From positions 1 through 22,863 of the forward strand of contig CATLBU010000005.1 in the NCBI GenBank assembly GCA_949879835.1: a stretch of DNA of 22,863 nt, read 5' to 3'. Below are positions 7,848 through 15,268 of this stretch, one piece after another. A program made the translations under genes and the position numbers. The stretch comes from an uncultured Bacilli bacterium. GTDB taxonomy: Bacteria; Bacillota_I; Bacilli_A; RF39; UBA660. Within the stretch, counting starts at the first letter, position 1. Every line of letters begins with the position of its first letter. The notes beneath the pieces are model-generated. The model was given only the letters and a program-made list of their open reading frames with translations, searched no databases and had not been told where the DNA came from.

Positions 7848-8353
7848 TAAATTTTAGAAAGGCCAATATAAATGATGCTTCTGTTTATGCCAATTTGTTA
7901 AATCAATCTTGGAAAGATACATATGGAAAGTACGTTTCAATTGAGCACATTGATGATGAATTTAATGTAGAAAAACTTACAAATAACTTTGGAAATTATA
8001 TCAAAGATACTTCATTTGAATTATATATGATAGAATATGAACAAGAGATAGTTGGAATTTTAGAATTAGGAAGCCCAGAAGATGATTATAAAGAAGGTAT
8101 GCAAAAAATAGGAGAGTTTCGAACACTTCATATAAAAAAAGAATTTCAGGATTTGGGAATCGGAACAGAGGCAGAAGACTTTGCATGTAGTCGTTTAAAA
8201 GAATTAGGGTATTCTATTTGTTGCCTTTGGGTAAAAAAACAAAATAAAAAAGCGATAAAGTTTCATGAAAAAAATGGTTTTGTAAAAACAAATTATGTCT
8301 GTGAAGAGACAGTCGATGGTGCGCCATCATTTGTTATGGAAAAGGTTTTATAA
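7844..8353 (+). CDS. GNAT family N-acetyltransferase
   Basis: A 169-residue single-domain GNAT protein. Motif A is FRTLHIKKEFQDLGIGTEA (starting at residue 92), with the acetyl-CoA pyrophosphate loop Q102-D-L-G-I-G107. A late KKAIKFHEKNGF segment is the usual motif B helix and strand. It transfers an acyl group from acyl-CoA to an amine; the substrate is not readable. Its ATG overlaps the cysteine desulfurase stop as ATGA, preceded by GAGGAGG in the end of that gene, so the two are coupled. In this operon it could modify or detoxify a pathway intermediate. Confidence 0.92.
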   Translation: MINFRKANINDASVYANLLNQSWKDTYGKYVSIEHIDDEFNVEKLTNNFGNYIKDTSFELYMIEYEQEIVGILELGSPEDDYKEGMQKIGEFRTLHIKKEFQDLGIGTEAEDFACSRLKELGYSICCLWVKKQNKKAIKFHEKNGFVKTNYVCEETVDGAPSFVMEKVL

Positions 8354-8366
8354 AGGAGGAATAAAA

Positions 8367-9086
8367 ATGAAATCATTACAAGAAATGTGGGGAGATTTAG
8401 AAAAATATCTTCAGGTAGAAAATGCTTTAGAACAAGGATTTTCTAATGGAAAGTATACAAAAATTTTAGCCAATTTTGCGAAAAATGTGACGGCTATTGA
8501 TGTATCAAAAGAATTTATGAAGATTGCTAAAGAAAATCTGAAAGATTATAACAATATTCGTTTATTATTAATGGATGCAGAGCATATGCAATTTGAAGAT
8601 AAAAGTTTTGATGTATTATTAAACACAAGTTTTCATGAATTTGATTTAAGTGGAGAAGTCTATAGTATAGATTTAGAATTAAAAAGAAGAATCTTACAAG
8701 AGATGATTCGTGTTAGTAATACAATTGTTTTTGTTGAACCAACAGAAAATGCGATTACCAATGAACTTTTTAAAGTATTTAATCCAAATGAGAATCATAG
8801 TGATAGAATCCAAAAATCAAATGAATTGATTGCAGAGGTTATGAGAGAAAATGGATATAGTTTGTTAGAAAGTGGCCTTACATTTAATGAAGATCAATTT
8901 GAATCTCAAAAGGAATTAGAGGAAGAAATGTTAGATTGGTGGGCAGATATTAAAGTACCAGCCAATTTAGAAGAAAAAGAAGAGATGATTCATCAAATCG
9001 ATGAAATTTTAGAAAAAGCAGGAATGTTACCAAATTTAAAAGTTGTAGAGGATATTGGTTATAAAGTATATAGAAAGGAATTTTAA
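8367..9086 (+). CDS. Class I SAM-dependent methyltransferase with atypical motif I
   Basis: A 239-residue protein with the order of a class I methyltransferase: motif I ALEQGFSNGKYT (20-31) in place of the usual LDxGCGxG, an acidic residue D45 after the second strand (TAIDVSKEF) to bind the ribose, D70 in LLLMDAEHM, and FDVLLNTSFHEF (81-92) at the motif IV position. The Cys-Gly of GCG is replaced by Phe-Ser and the next Gly by Asn. SAM binding therefore looks possible but altered. I place the start at ATG 8367 because AAAGGAGGA lies just upstream; a longer in-frame ATG at 8295 has no site and lies deep inside the GNAT gene. It is third in the operon, 13 bases after that gene. Confidence 0.85.
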   Translation: MKSLQEMWGDLEKYLQVENALEQGFSNGKYTKILANFAKNVTAIDVSKEFMKIAKENLKDYNNIRLLLMDAEHMQFEDKSFDVLLNTSFHEFDLSGEVYSIDLELKRRILQEMIRVSNTIVFVEPTENAITNELFKVFNPNENHSDRIQKSNELIAEVMRENGYSLLESGLTFNEDQFESQKELEEEMLDWWADIKVPANLEEKEEMIHQIDEILEKAGMLPNLKVVEDIGYKVYRKEF

Positions 9087-9089
9087 AAT

Positions 9090-9695
9090 ATGGCAGTATT
9101 AGTAAATTTTAAAATATGCGATAATGCGAAAGAATGTGGAGGAATTGAGGTTTGTCCAACAGGAGCATTGTCTTGGAATGAAGAAAAAGAAACCATTGAA
9201 ATTGATAATAATAAATGTATTTCATGTGGTTTATGTGAAAAGGAATGTCCTATTGGAGCATTTAAAGTAGCAAGAACCAATGAAGAATATCAAAGGATGC
9301 AAAAAGAAATAGAAGATGATCCTAGGACAACGAAAGATTTGTTTGTTGATCGATATGGCGCAGTTGCAATATCAGATTTCTTTACGATTTCATTAGACGA
9401 GATTGATAAAAAAACAGAAAAGGATTGTATTACCCTCATTGAAGTATACAATCCAGATTTAGCAGAATGTTTATTAAAATCAATTCCAATCAAGGACTTA
9501 ACAAAAGAACTTCCTAAAGATACTTTATATTACAAAACAGAAAGTAGTGAGAATATTAAAAAATATGATATTCAAAAATTACCGTCACTATTAATTTTTA
9601 AACATGGAAATTTATTAGGACATATAGATGGGTATTATACGACAGATCAAAAGAATGAACTAATTGAAAAATTAAATGAAGTGATTAGAGTATGA
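9090..9695 (+). CDS. Ferredoxin-thioredoxin-like fusion protein
   Basis: A 201-residue protein. Residues 1-60 are ferredoxin-like: one full cluster motif C43-x2-C46-x2-C49-x3-C53-P and a second, incomplete one with C10, C16 and C22-P (the third Cys of a normal motif is absent near G18). Residues 85-201 look like a thioredoxin fold: NPDLAEC (121-127) at the WCGPC position keeps only the second cysteine, C127, and KLPSLLIFKHGN (163-174) matches the cis-proline segment (P165). It probably passes electrons or handles a persulfide rather than acting as a normal dithiol oxidoreductase; this is inference. It starts 3 bases after the methyltransferase stop and overlaps the dikinase gene by 4 bases. 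Confidence 0.85.
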   Translation: MAVLVNFKICDNAKECGGIEVCPTGALSWNEEKETIEIDNNKCISCGLCEKECPIGAFKVARTNEEYQRMQKEIEDDPRTTKDLFVDRYGAVAISDFFTISLDEIDKKTEKDCITLIEVYNPDLAECLLKSIPIKDLTKELPKDTLYYKTESSENIKKYDIQKLPSLLIFKHGNLLGHIDGYYTTDQKNELIEKLNEVIRV

Positions 9696-11503
9696 AAAAT
9701 ATTGTTCAATATAATGAAAAAGTAGAGGAATTTCATTTTGGCGGGAAAGCAAATTCTTTATTAAAATTAGTAAATAATAATATAACAGTCCCTAAATTTT
9801 TTATTCTTACATCAAATGCTTATCAAGAATTTTTAGATTTTAATAGTATTGATATTCATACATCCAATGATGAAATGAAAAAGAAAATTGATCATGCTAA
9901 CCTTCCTAGTAATTTAATAGAAGAAGTAAACAGGATGTGGGATCAATATCAGTTTACAAAAGTTGCTGTGAGATCTTCTGCAACTAATGAGGATGGAAAA
10001 GAGAAATCCTTCGCAGGACAGTATGAATCATTTTTAAATGTAGAAAAAGATGGTTTAATGCATGCCATAAAGAATTGTTGGAAATCTTTATATGACGATA
10101 ATGTTGTTTCTTATAACGATAATGGTCATTCTATTTCTATGAATATAATTATTCAAGATATGATTGCTGCTGAATATGCTGGTGTAGCTTTTTCACTAAA
10201 TCCAACAATGAATAGTAAAAATTACTCAGTAATTGAAGCCATAGAAGGACTAGGAGAACAATTGGTTTCTGGGAGTGTTACTCCTTCCTATTTTATGGTA
10301 AGAAGACAAACAAGTAGATGTGATTCATCACTAGGAAACGTTAAACTATCTGAGCAATTAATTGCTAAGTTAGAATCTTGTGTATTAAATATAGAGAAAA
10401 TTTTTGGAGTACCTGTTGATATAGAATGGTGTATTTTTGAGAATCATATTTATATTGTTCAAACAAGACCGATAACCGCTTTTAATTTTCAAAAAACTCC
10501 TTATAAAAAAGTGATTTCTAGAGAGAAATCTTTAATTGAAATAGAGATATATTATCAAGGAGAATATGAAGGTATAAAATCACTCACAAGAGATTTGTAC
10601 TATTTTAAACCGCTATTTATCTATGATAAGGAAAAAGAGATTGTAAATATTTATTATAATGATACAGATTTAGAAGAAGAGCCAAGTAATATTTATTATT
10701 ATATGGATTTAGATATCGATAAAATAAAAAGAATGTATGAAAAGGTACTAGATTCTTGTAAATATTTAAATGAAATGGTGGATACTGATAAAAACTTCGA
10801 ATATAAAACTTTTATTGAAAATATGCTTATAATTTATCCCTTTACAAGTTTAGGAAATTTAGCTGGAAGATTTGAAAATATATCTTCTGAAATAAAATCC
10901 CTATTAGTTGATTTTAGAAATCATTATGATTATATTCTTTATAAGGCCGATGAATATTTATTAATGAAAGCGAAGAATCATTTACCAGAAGCATATAAAG
11001 AAGACTTAAAGTATTTGTTGATTCATGAAATTTTTGATAATCAATTACCATCTAAAAATATAGTAGAAGAAAGAAAAAAAGGTTATATTTATTTTAATGG
11101 TCAATTAGAATTGATGGAAGAATATAATGAGTGGTTAGAAAAAAATAATATTGCAATAGAAATGGAACAAGGACAAAATGTAGTAAAAGGAAATATTGCT
11201 TATAGTGGCATTGCAAAAGGAAAAGTATGTCAAGTATTTAAAAAAGAAGATTTTGAAAAATTTAAAGAAGGAGATATTTTAGTTACTACTATGACGACCC
11301 CTAAATTTACCCCAATATTGAAAAGCGCCGCTGCCATTGTAACAGATGAAGGTGGTATTACATGTCATGCTGCTATTATTGCTAGAGAATTAAAGGTCCC
11401 TTGTATTGTTGGTTGTAAAAATGCAACTTCAGTGTTAAGGGATGGAATGTTTGTTGAAGTAAATGCAGACTCTGGTATTGTAAATATAGTAGATTATGGA
11501 TAA
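9692..11503 (+). CDS. PEP-synthase/PPDK-like ATP-dependent phosphotransferase lacking the C-terminal barrel
   Basis: This 603-residue protein combines an N-terminal ATP-grasp domain of the PEP synthase/pyruvate phosphate dikinase type with a C-terminal swivelling phosphohistidine domain. Visible marks: FGGKANSL (16-23, K19), VRSSATNEDG (93-102, R94), FAGQYES (107-113), EYAGVAFSLNP (161-171), and VDIEWC to QTRPIT (242-262). The swivelling domain carries DEGGITCHAAI with H559 as phospho-acceptor. Between them, about 265-500 is an unfamiliar insert. The PEP/pyruvate-binding barrel of true PEP synthase is absent. Rifampin phosphotransferase has the same three-part design but is much longer, with a larger middle domain. 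The middle region probably holds the acceptor, which is unknown. It is last in the operon, with an ATGA overlap. Confidence 0.9.
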   Translation: MKNIVQYNEKVEEFHFGGKANSLLKLVNNNITVPKFFILTSNAYQEFLDFNSIDIHTSNDEMKKKIDHANLPSNLIEEVNRMWDQYQFTKVAVRSSATNEDGKEKSFAGQYESFLNVEKDGLMHAIKNCWKSLYDDNVVSYNDNGHSISMNIIIQDMIAAEYAGVAFSLNPTMNSKNYSVIEAIEGLGEQLVSGSVTPSYFMVRRQTSRCDSSLGNVKLSEQLIAKLESCVLNIEKIFGVPVDIEWCIFENHIYIVQTRPITAFNFQKTPYKKVISREKSLIEIEIYYQGEYEGIKSLTRDLYYFKPLFIYDKEKEIVNIYYNDTDLEEEPSNIYYYMDLDIDKIKRMYEKVLDSCKYLNEMVDTDKNFEYKTFIENMLIIYPFTSLGNLAGRFENISSEIKSLLVDFRNHYDYILYKADEYLLMKAKNHLPEAYKEDLKYLLIHEIFDNQLPSKNIVEERKKGYIYFNGQLELMEEYNEWLEKNNIAIEMEQGQNVVKGNIAYSGIAKGKVCQVFKKEDFEKFKEGDILVTTMTTPKFTPILKSAAAIVTDEGGITCHAAIIARELKVPCIVGCKNATSVLRDGMFVEVNADSGIVNIVDYG

Positions 11504-11519
11504 TAATTATTAAAATACT

Positions 11520-11558
11520 CAGGTATGTTGGTATGCGTATCCAATTTACCTGTTTTTT
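11520..11558 (+). terminator. Intrinsic terminator of the five-gene operon
   Basis: CAGGTA (11520-11525) pairs with TACCTG (11547-11552), with an inner TTGG/CCAA helix, followed by TTTTTT (11553-11558). It lies 16 bases after the dikinase stop. A second small hairpin, GATTCT/AGAATC at 11582-11598, follows. Confidence 0.85.
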
Positions 11559-11664
11559 CATTTATTTTACTAAAAAATTGTGATTCTTCAAGAGAATCTT
11601 TAATTTTAGAAAGTTGTAGTATTAAAAAAAGTAAAATATTATAGAATGAATTGTTATTTTATAG

Positions 11665-11670
11665 TATAAT
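11665..11670 (+). promoter_or_regulatory. -10 box for the 11707-12743 operon
   Basis: TATAAT within ATAGTATAATTTTATT lies 36 bases before the ATG at 11707. The -35 region is weak. Ribosome binding site AAAGGGAAG is at about 11691-11699. Confidence 0.5.
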
Positions 11671-11706
11671 TTTATTGAATTTAATATTTGAAAGGGAAGT
11701 ATCATA

Positions 11707-12096
11707 ATGAAATTTTATATTGGTTCTGGAATGAAAAACTGTGAATTAGTAAATTACTATGCAAAGTTATTAAAAGAGAATGGGTGGCATCAAACCTACG
11801 ATTGGGTAAAGAATGTTAATGATGATGTCTCTATAGAAGATATGATAGAATATGCAAAATTAGAAAGAGAAGGTATTATTGATTCTGATGTTGTTATTAT
11901 ATTACTACCAGCAGGAAGAGGTGCGCATATTGAGCTAGGAATGGCTTTAGCGCTACATAAAAAGATATTTTTATGTGCCGAAACGGAAGCTGAATTTGGT
12001 ATTAAAAATACAGTTGCATTTTATGAATTATCGGATATTGTGAAATTAGTTGGAAATGCTGATGAAAATATAAAAGAAATTATAACTTTGTTTTGA
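11707..12096 (+). CDS. Nucleoside 2-deoxyribosyltransferase-like protein
   Basis: A 129-residue single-domain protein. It has an N-terminal strand and turn FYIGSGMKN (3-11), an AKLEREGIIDSDVVIILLPAG segment (starting at 50) and GRGAHIELGMAL (70-81). The last motif matches the nucleophile region of nucleoside 2-deoxyribosyltransferases, with E77 as the candidate catalytic Glu and D60/D61 as substrate-binding acids. Such proteins move or cleave the base of deoxynucleosides or nucleotides. The short length and divergence leave the exact substrate open. The gene is followed 32 bases later by an unknown gene, likely in the same transcript. Confidence 0.8.
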   Translation: MKFYIGSGMKNCELVNYYAKLLKENGWHQTYDWVKNVNDDVSIEDMIEYAKLEREGIIDSDVVIILLPAGRGAHIELGMALALHKKIFLCAETEAEFGIKNTVAFYELSDIVKLVGNADENIKEIITLF

Positions 12097-12128
12097 TATA
12101 ATATTTTTTATAATAGGAGAGTTCGATT

Positions 12129-12743
12129 ATGGGTTTAAAAGAAAAATTAAGCTATTTTATACAAGATTTTTTTATCCCCTCATTGACTGATAGGGATTAT
12201 GAGTTTGAGGCAAATTTAGAGAATCATCCATTAGGCATGCAAAATGTTTATAGATTACATTATATAGATTACCATAGAATTGGTGAGAGATATGGTATGG
12301 GTCCTAATAATGTAGGTCGTATTGATTATTCATTTAAGCCTTTTATGTTGCCAGTTGGAATGAGTAGAGAAGATGCATTTAAGGTTTTATCCTACTTAAC
12401 AGATTATATTGAAAAACAATTTGAGGTAGATCCATGTTCTCAAAAAAGTGTTGAAACGTTAAATGATGTATTAGATTTAGAAAGATTGGGATTTACTAGA
12501 TTAAATATATATGTAGATCAAATAGAAACAGATATTATAGATTTATTTACAGTAACGGGAAGATTATTATTATTTAAACAAAGTGAATATTATTCAAAAT
12601 ATTTTGAATGGTATACTGAAAATGTAACATTAGAAGAAGTAAGCAACATATATGATCAATGTGGAATTGAATTTTATGATTTGATTGCTGAAAAAAGTCA
12701 GGGAAAATTGCTAGAAAAAATACACAGAAAAGATAAATATTGA
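12129..12743 (+). CDS. Protein of unknown function (204 aa)
   Basis: A 204-residue, mostly acidic soluble protein with no domain I recognise. It opens with an amphipathic helix (residues 2-13), has a central YHRIGERYGMGPNNVGRIDY-type Gly/Arg stretch near 48-67 that could be a binding loop, and a helical C-terminal half with alternating acidic and aromatic residues ending in a basic tail. Ribosome binding site AGGAGA is at 12115-12120. It follows the deoxyribosyltransferase-like gene by 32 bases with no terminator between, so they may be functionally linked. Confidence 0.75.
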   Translation: MGLKEKLSYFIQDFFIPSLTDRDYEFEANLENHPLGMQNVYRLHYIDYHRIGERYGMGPNNVGRIDYSFKPFMLPVGMSREDAFKVLSYLTDYIEKQFEVDPCSQKSVETLNDVLDLERLGFTRLNIYVDQIETDIIDLFTVTGRLLLFKQSEYYSKYFEWYTENVTLEEVSNIYDQCGIEFYDLIAEKSQGKLLEKIHRKDKY

Positions 12744-12773
12744 AAATTATAATTAACACATTTTAAATCATAT

Positions 12774-12794
12774 GGATATATAGTTATCTTTTTT
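12774..12794 (+). terminator. Weak candidate terminator
   Basis: GGATA (12774-12778) can pair with TATCT (12785-12789, one G-U) and is followed by a run of T to 12794. The stem is short, so this is tentative, but it lies between the unknown gene ending at 12743 and the next promoter. Confidence 0.35.
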
Positions 12795-12814
12795 AATCAT
12801 TTATATCATTATTC

Positions 12815-12843
12815 TTTTCATGAATTTATAGAAATGCTATAAT
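12815..12843 (+). promoter_or_regulatory. Promoter of the 12870-15157 operon
   Basis: TTTTCA (12815-12820) and TATAAT (12838-12843) are 17 bases apart, and the -10 is extended by TGc. The -10 ends 26 bases before the ATG at 12870. A strong AAAGGAGA site follows at 12853-12860. Confidence 0.7.
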
Positions 12844-12869
12844 ATTTCTGAGAAAGGAGATAGATAATT

Positions 12870-13688
12870 ATGGACGAATTAATAGTTAAAACATATGACA
12901 TTTCTTTACAAAACTATGAGTTAACTTGGAATCGGGCTATATTACAAGATCCCGATAAAAAGGATATTTATAGAAATCCCTCATTATCGTTATATACATC
13001 TATGGTTTATGCTTTTGCAAATCATTTGCCTTATTCAATGGATATTGAGCAACCAGAATATATTCCTGCTGATTTTTTAAATATGATGCCATATGATGTT
13101 GCAGAAAATAATTGGTTTAAGTGGGAAGATAGAAGAACATTTTTTAATTCAATGATCAGATGGAGAGATACATTTAAAACAGGGATGATACTACAAATGT
13201 GTAATGTATTTCAAAAAATGATATTAGGCCAGTTTCCTTCTGATTTTGATTTGAAAGAAGAAGATTATAGTGGTTGGGGAATTAATTTAATGACTGATAA
13301 TGAAGAATATAATAGACGTTTTTTTGAAACATTAAAATCATTACCAGATTATTATAAAAAAATCATTTCTGCTGATAATAATGAAGCAAGAAGAAATGTA
13401 TTGGATCAGATGTATACTGATATCATGTATAAAATTGCATCCCGTGCTGGTGGTTTTAAAGAAGAAGACTCTAAGGGGAATTTAATTAGGGAATCTAAAG
13501 GAAATGTTTTGGTAAGACCAGGTAACGATGTTAAAATGCTCGTATATTGGGAGAATATTACATTTCATGATGGAATTCCTTCCATTATTGAAGCAATAAA
13601 ACAGGAACAATTTGAAAAATATATTAGTAACAAACCACAAGTTTTGGAGGAAGTGTCAGAAAATTTTTCTTCTATAAGAAGATTATAA
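12870..13688 (+). CDS. Protein of unknown function (272 aa)
   Basis: A 272-residue soluble protein, first in a four-gene operon. It is rich in aromatic residues in its first half: SLSLYTSMVYAFANHLPYS at about 38-56 and NNWFKWEDRRTFF near 80-92. It has a mixed basic/acidic second half with a Gly-rich RAGGFKEED segment. I do not recognise a family. No signal peptide, membrane span or nucleotide-binding motif is evident. The paired Trp/Arg clusters suggest a ligand or protein-binding surface. The start is fixed by AAAGGAGA and the promoter upstream. Confidence 0.75.
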   Translation: MDELIVKTYDISLQNYELTWNRAILQDPDKKDIYRNPSLSLYTSMVYAFANHLPYSMDIEQPEYIPADFLNMMPYDVAENNWFKWEDRRTFFNSMIRWRDTFKTGMILQMCNVFQKMILGQFPSDFDLKEEDYSGWGINLMTDNEEYNRRFFETLKSLPDYYKKIISADNNEARRNVLDQMYTDIMYKIASRAGGFKEEDSKGNLIRESKGNVLVRPGNDVKMLVYWENITFHDGIPSIIEAIKQEQFEKYISNKPQVLEEVSENFSSIRRL

Positions 13689-13711
13689 AATTTTAGAATA
13701 TGGAGAAAAAA

Positions 13712-14122
13712 ATGATAAGGATAGATGAAAGTAAAATTTCGGTAGATAATTTTAATTATTTAACAGATAAAGTTGGTTGGGGGAATAGAGATATTAAAAT
13801 TGTAGAAGAGGCGTTAAATAATACCTTATACTCTGTGAGTGTTTATGATGAAAATAAAATTATTGGATATGGAAGAATAATTGGCGATAAAACGATTTTT
13901 CTTTATGTTCAAGATATTATGGTTATTCCTGAATATCAAGGAAAGAAAATTGGTACTATGATTATGAATTCTCTTTTGAAAAAAATAAACGAATACAAAC
14001 TTATCAACCCTAATATAAGAACTTATTTGGGTGCCTCTAAAGGGAAAGAAAAATTTTATAAAAAATTTGGATTTGAAACTAGATCAAATGCTGGTTTAGG
14101 AGATGGTATGATTTTAATTTGA
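13712..14122 (+). CDS. GNAT family N-acetyltransferase
   Basis: A 136-residue GNAT protein with VQDIMVIPEYQGKKIGTMI (starting at 66). Q76-G-K-K-I-G81 is the acetyl-CoA pyrophosphate loop, and FYKKFGF lies near the C-terminus. The short length and the N-terminal segment resemble compact GNATs that acetylate small amines. I chose ATG 13712 over the in-frame ATG at 13700 because GGAG at 13702-13705 is then a properly spaced ribosome binding site; the upstream ATG lacks one. It is second in its operon, 23 bases after the 272-residue gene. Its substrate is unknown. Confidence 0.88.
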   Translation: MIRIDESKISVDNFNYLTDKVGWGNRDIKIVEEALNNTLYSVSVYDENKIIGYGRIIGDKTIFLYVQDIMVIPEYQGKKIGTMIMNSLLKKINEYKLINPNIRTYLGASKGKEKFYKKFGFETRSNAGLGDGMILI

Positions 14123-14144
14123 TATATAGAAAAAGGTGAAAAGT

Positions 14145-14615
14145 ATGATAGAAGCAAATCCTGATAATTTAATAAGAATATTTGAAGAAAATAAAAATAA
14201 AAGAATTTGTGTGTTAGGGACTACTTGTACAGGAAAATCAACAATGATAAATGCTTTAAATATTGGTTTAGATATGGATAAAGAAATCTTTCCATTATTA
14301 ACAAAAGAAGAAACAGATTATGTTTGCAGTACCCCTTGGACTGAAGAGATTGGTAAAAAAATGGATCAACTAGTGAGAGAAAAATTATCTATTAAACCAG
14401 GGTACCCGATGTTTGGTACAGTTCTATTAGAATGCGATTTGATTGTTTATTTATATATAAATGATGAAATTTTATTAGAAAGAACAGCTTTGAGAGATGT
14501 TGATTTTATGAATGCTAAGAATATGCAAAAGAAAATAGAAGATGAAATAAGAAATTCAAAAATAGAGACTATTACTTTGAAAATAAAAGAAAATAAGAAG
14601 AGGATATCTAGATGA
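14145..14615 (+). CDS. P-loop kinase-like protein
   Basis: A 156-residue protein with a clear Walker A motif VLGTTCTGKST (G25 to T33, K31 binding the phosphates) near the N-terminus, and LLECDLIVYL further on where small nucleoside or shikimate-type kinases have a Walker B-like strand. The later LLERTALRD could supply lid arginines. Size and layout fit a nucleoside monophosphate kinase-like or small-molecule kinase fold, but the substrate is not readable. I start it at ATG 14145 with AAGGTG 6 bases upstream; an in-frame GTG at 14136 is part of that site. Its stop overlaps the next start as ATGA. Confidence 0.82.
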   Translation: MIEANPDNLIRIFEENKNKRICVLGTTCTGKSTMINALNIGLDMDKEIFPLLTKEETDYVCSTPWTEEIGKKMDQLVREKLSIKPGYPMFGTVLLECDLIVYLYINDEILLERTALRDVDFMNAKNMQKKIEDEIRNSKIETITLKIKENKKRISR

Positions 14616-15157
14616 AAGAAATATTTTTAAGTTTTAGACCTGAATATTTTAAACCATTATTATATGGAATTAAAAGGTATGAATATAGAAAAAGATTTTG
14701 TAATGACGAAACAAGAGCTTATTTATATTTAAGTGGTAAATCAAGACAGGTGATAGGAATTATGGAATTAGGTAAACCTATTCGTTTAGATCTTACTAGG
14801 GATAATTATTTAAAATATCCTCAGACTTTAAAACGAATAGATGAGTATATTTTAAATAAAGATATAAACGCTATTCCAATAAAGTCTTTAGCACTGTTTG
14901 ATAATCCAATTAGTTTAGATGAGATTAGAAAGGTAATACCGGATTTTATGCCACCACAAATGTATTTCGTTTTAGATAATCATCCCAAATTAAAATCACT
15001 GTTAAAAAAGCAATCAATAAAAGAAAAACAATTTGTTCATAAGCATGATAAAATTTATTATGATAATTTAGCTATGTCTGTTGGAGAGTTAGAAAAAACT
15101 CCAGAATTTAAAAAATTACATGACAGTAATCAATATTTTGATAATATGAAATATTAA
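14612..15157 (+). CDS. ASCH/PUA-like domain protein
   Basis: A 181-residue protein whose N-terminus has the ASCH-type signature: LSFRPEYFKPLLYGIKRYEYR (from residue 6), with the G19-x-K21-x-x-E24-x-R26 pattern. A strand AYLYLSGK and a hydrophobic VIGIMELG strand follow, as in PUA-like barrels. ASCH domains bind RNA or modified nucleosides, and some are hydrolases. The C-terminal half is helical and Lys-rich with no recognised motif. Translation is coupled to the P-loop gene by a 4-base overlap, which suggests the two proteins act on the same nucleotide-type substrate; that is inference. Confidence 0.75.
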   Translation: MKEIFLSFRPEYFKPLLYGIKRYEYRKRFCNDETRAYLYLSGKSRQVIGIMELGKPIRLDLTRDNYLKYPQTLKRIDEYILNKDINAIPIKSLALFDNPISLDEIRKVIPDFMPPQMYFVLDNHPKLKSLLKKQSIKEKQFVHKHDKIYYDNLAMSVGELEKTPEFKKLHDSNQYFDNMKY

Positions 15158-15174
15158 TAAGTGTATCTTATACT

Positions 15175-15213
15175 AATCATGATCATGTATTTTATATGTG
15201 ATTGTGATTTTTT
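15175..15213 (+). terminator. Candidate terminator of the 12870-15157 operon
   Basis: An imperfect hairpin joins AATCAtgATCA (from 15175) to TGATtgTGATT (ending at 15209). A T-rich tail continues to 15213. It lies 17 bases after the ASCH-like gene. Confidence 0.55.
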
Positions 15214-15233
15214 AATTGTGTCTATCTTTTCTT

Positions 15234-15259
15234 AAAATAAAAAAAGAGTTTGATCTCTT
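15234..15259 (-). terminator. Intrinsic terminator on the minus strand
   Basis: AAGAG (15244-15248) pairs with CTCTT (15255-15259). On the minus strand the stem is followed by TTTTTTATTTT. It lies just after the remnant ending at 15269 and would end transcripts coming from the phosphotransferase gene. Confidence 0.6.
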
Positions 15260-15268
15260 CATAAATAT

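Noticed and set aside
8295..8366. Longer N-terminus for the methyltransferase, starting at 8295
   Set aside because: It lies inside the GNAT coding region without a ribosome binding site, whereas ATG 8367 has AAAGGAGGA directly upstream.
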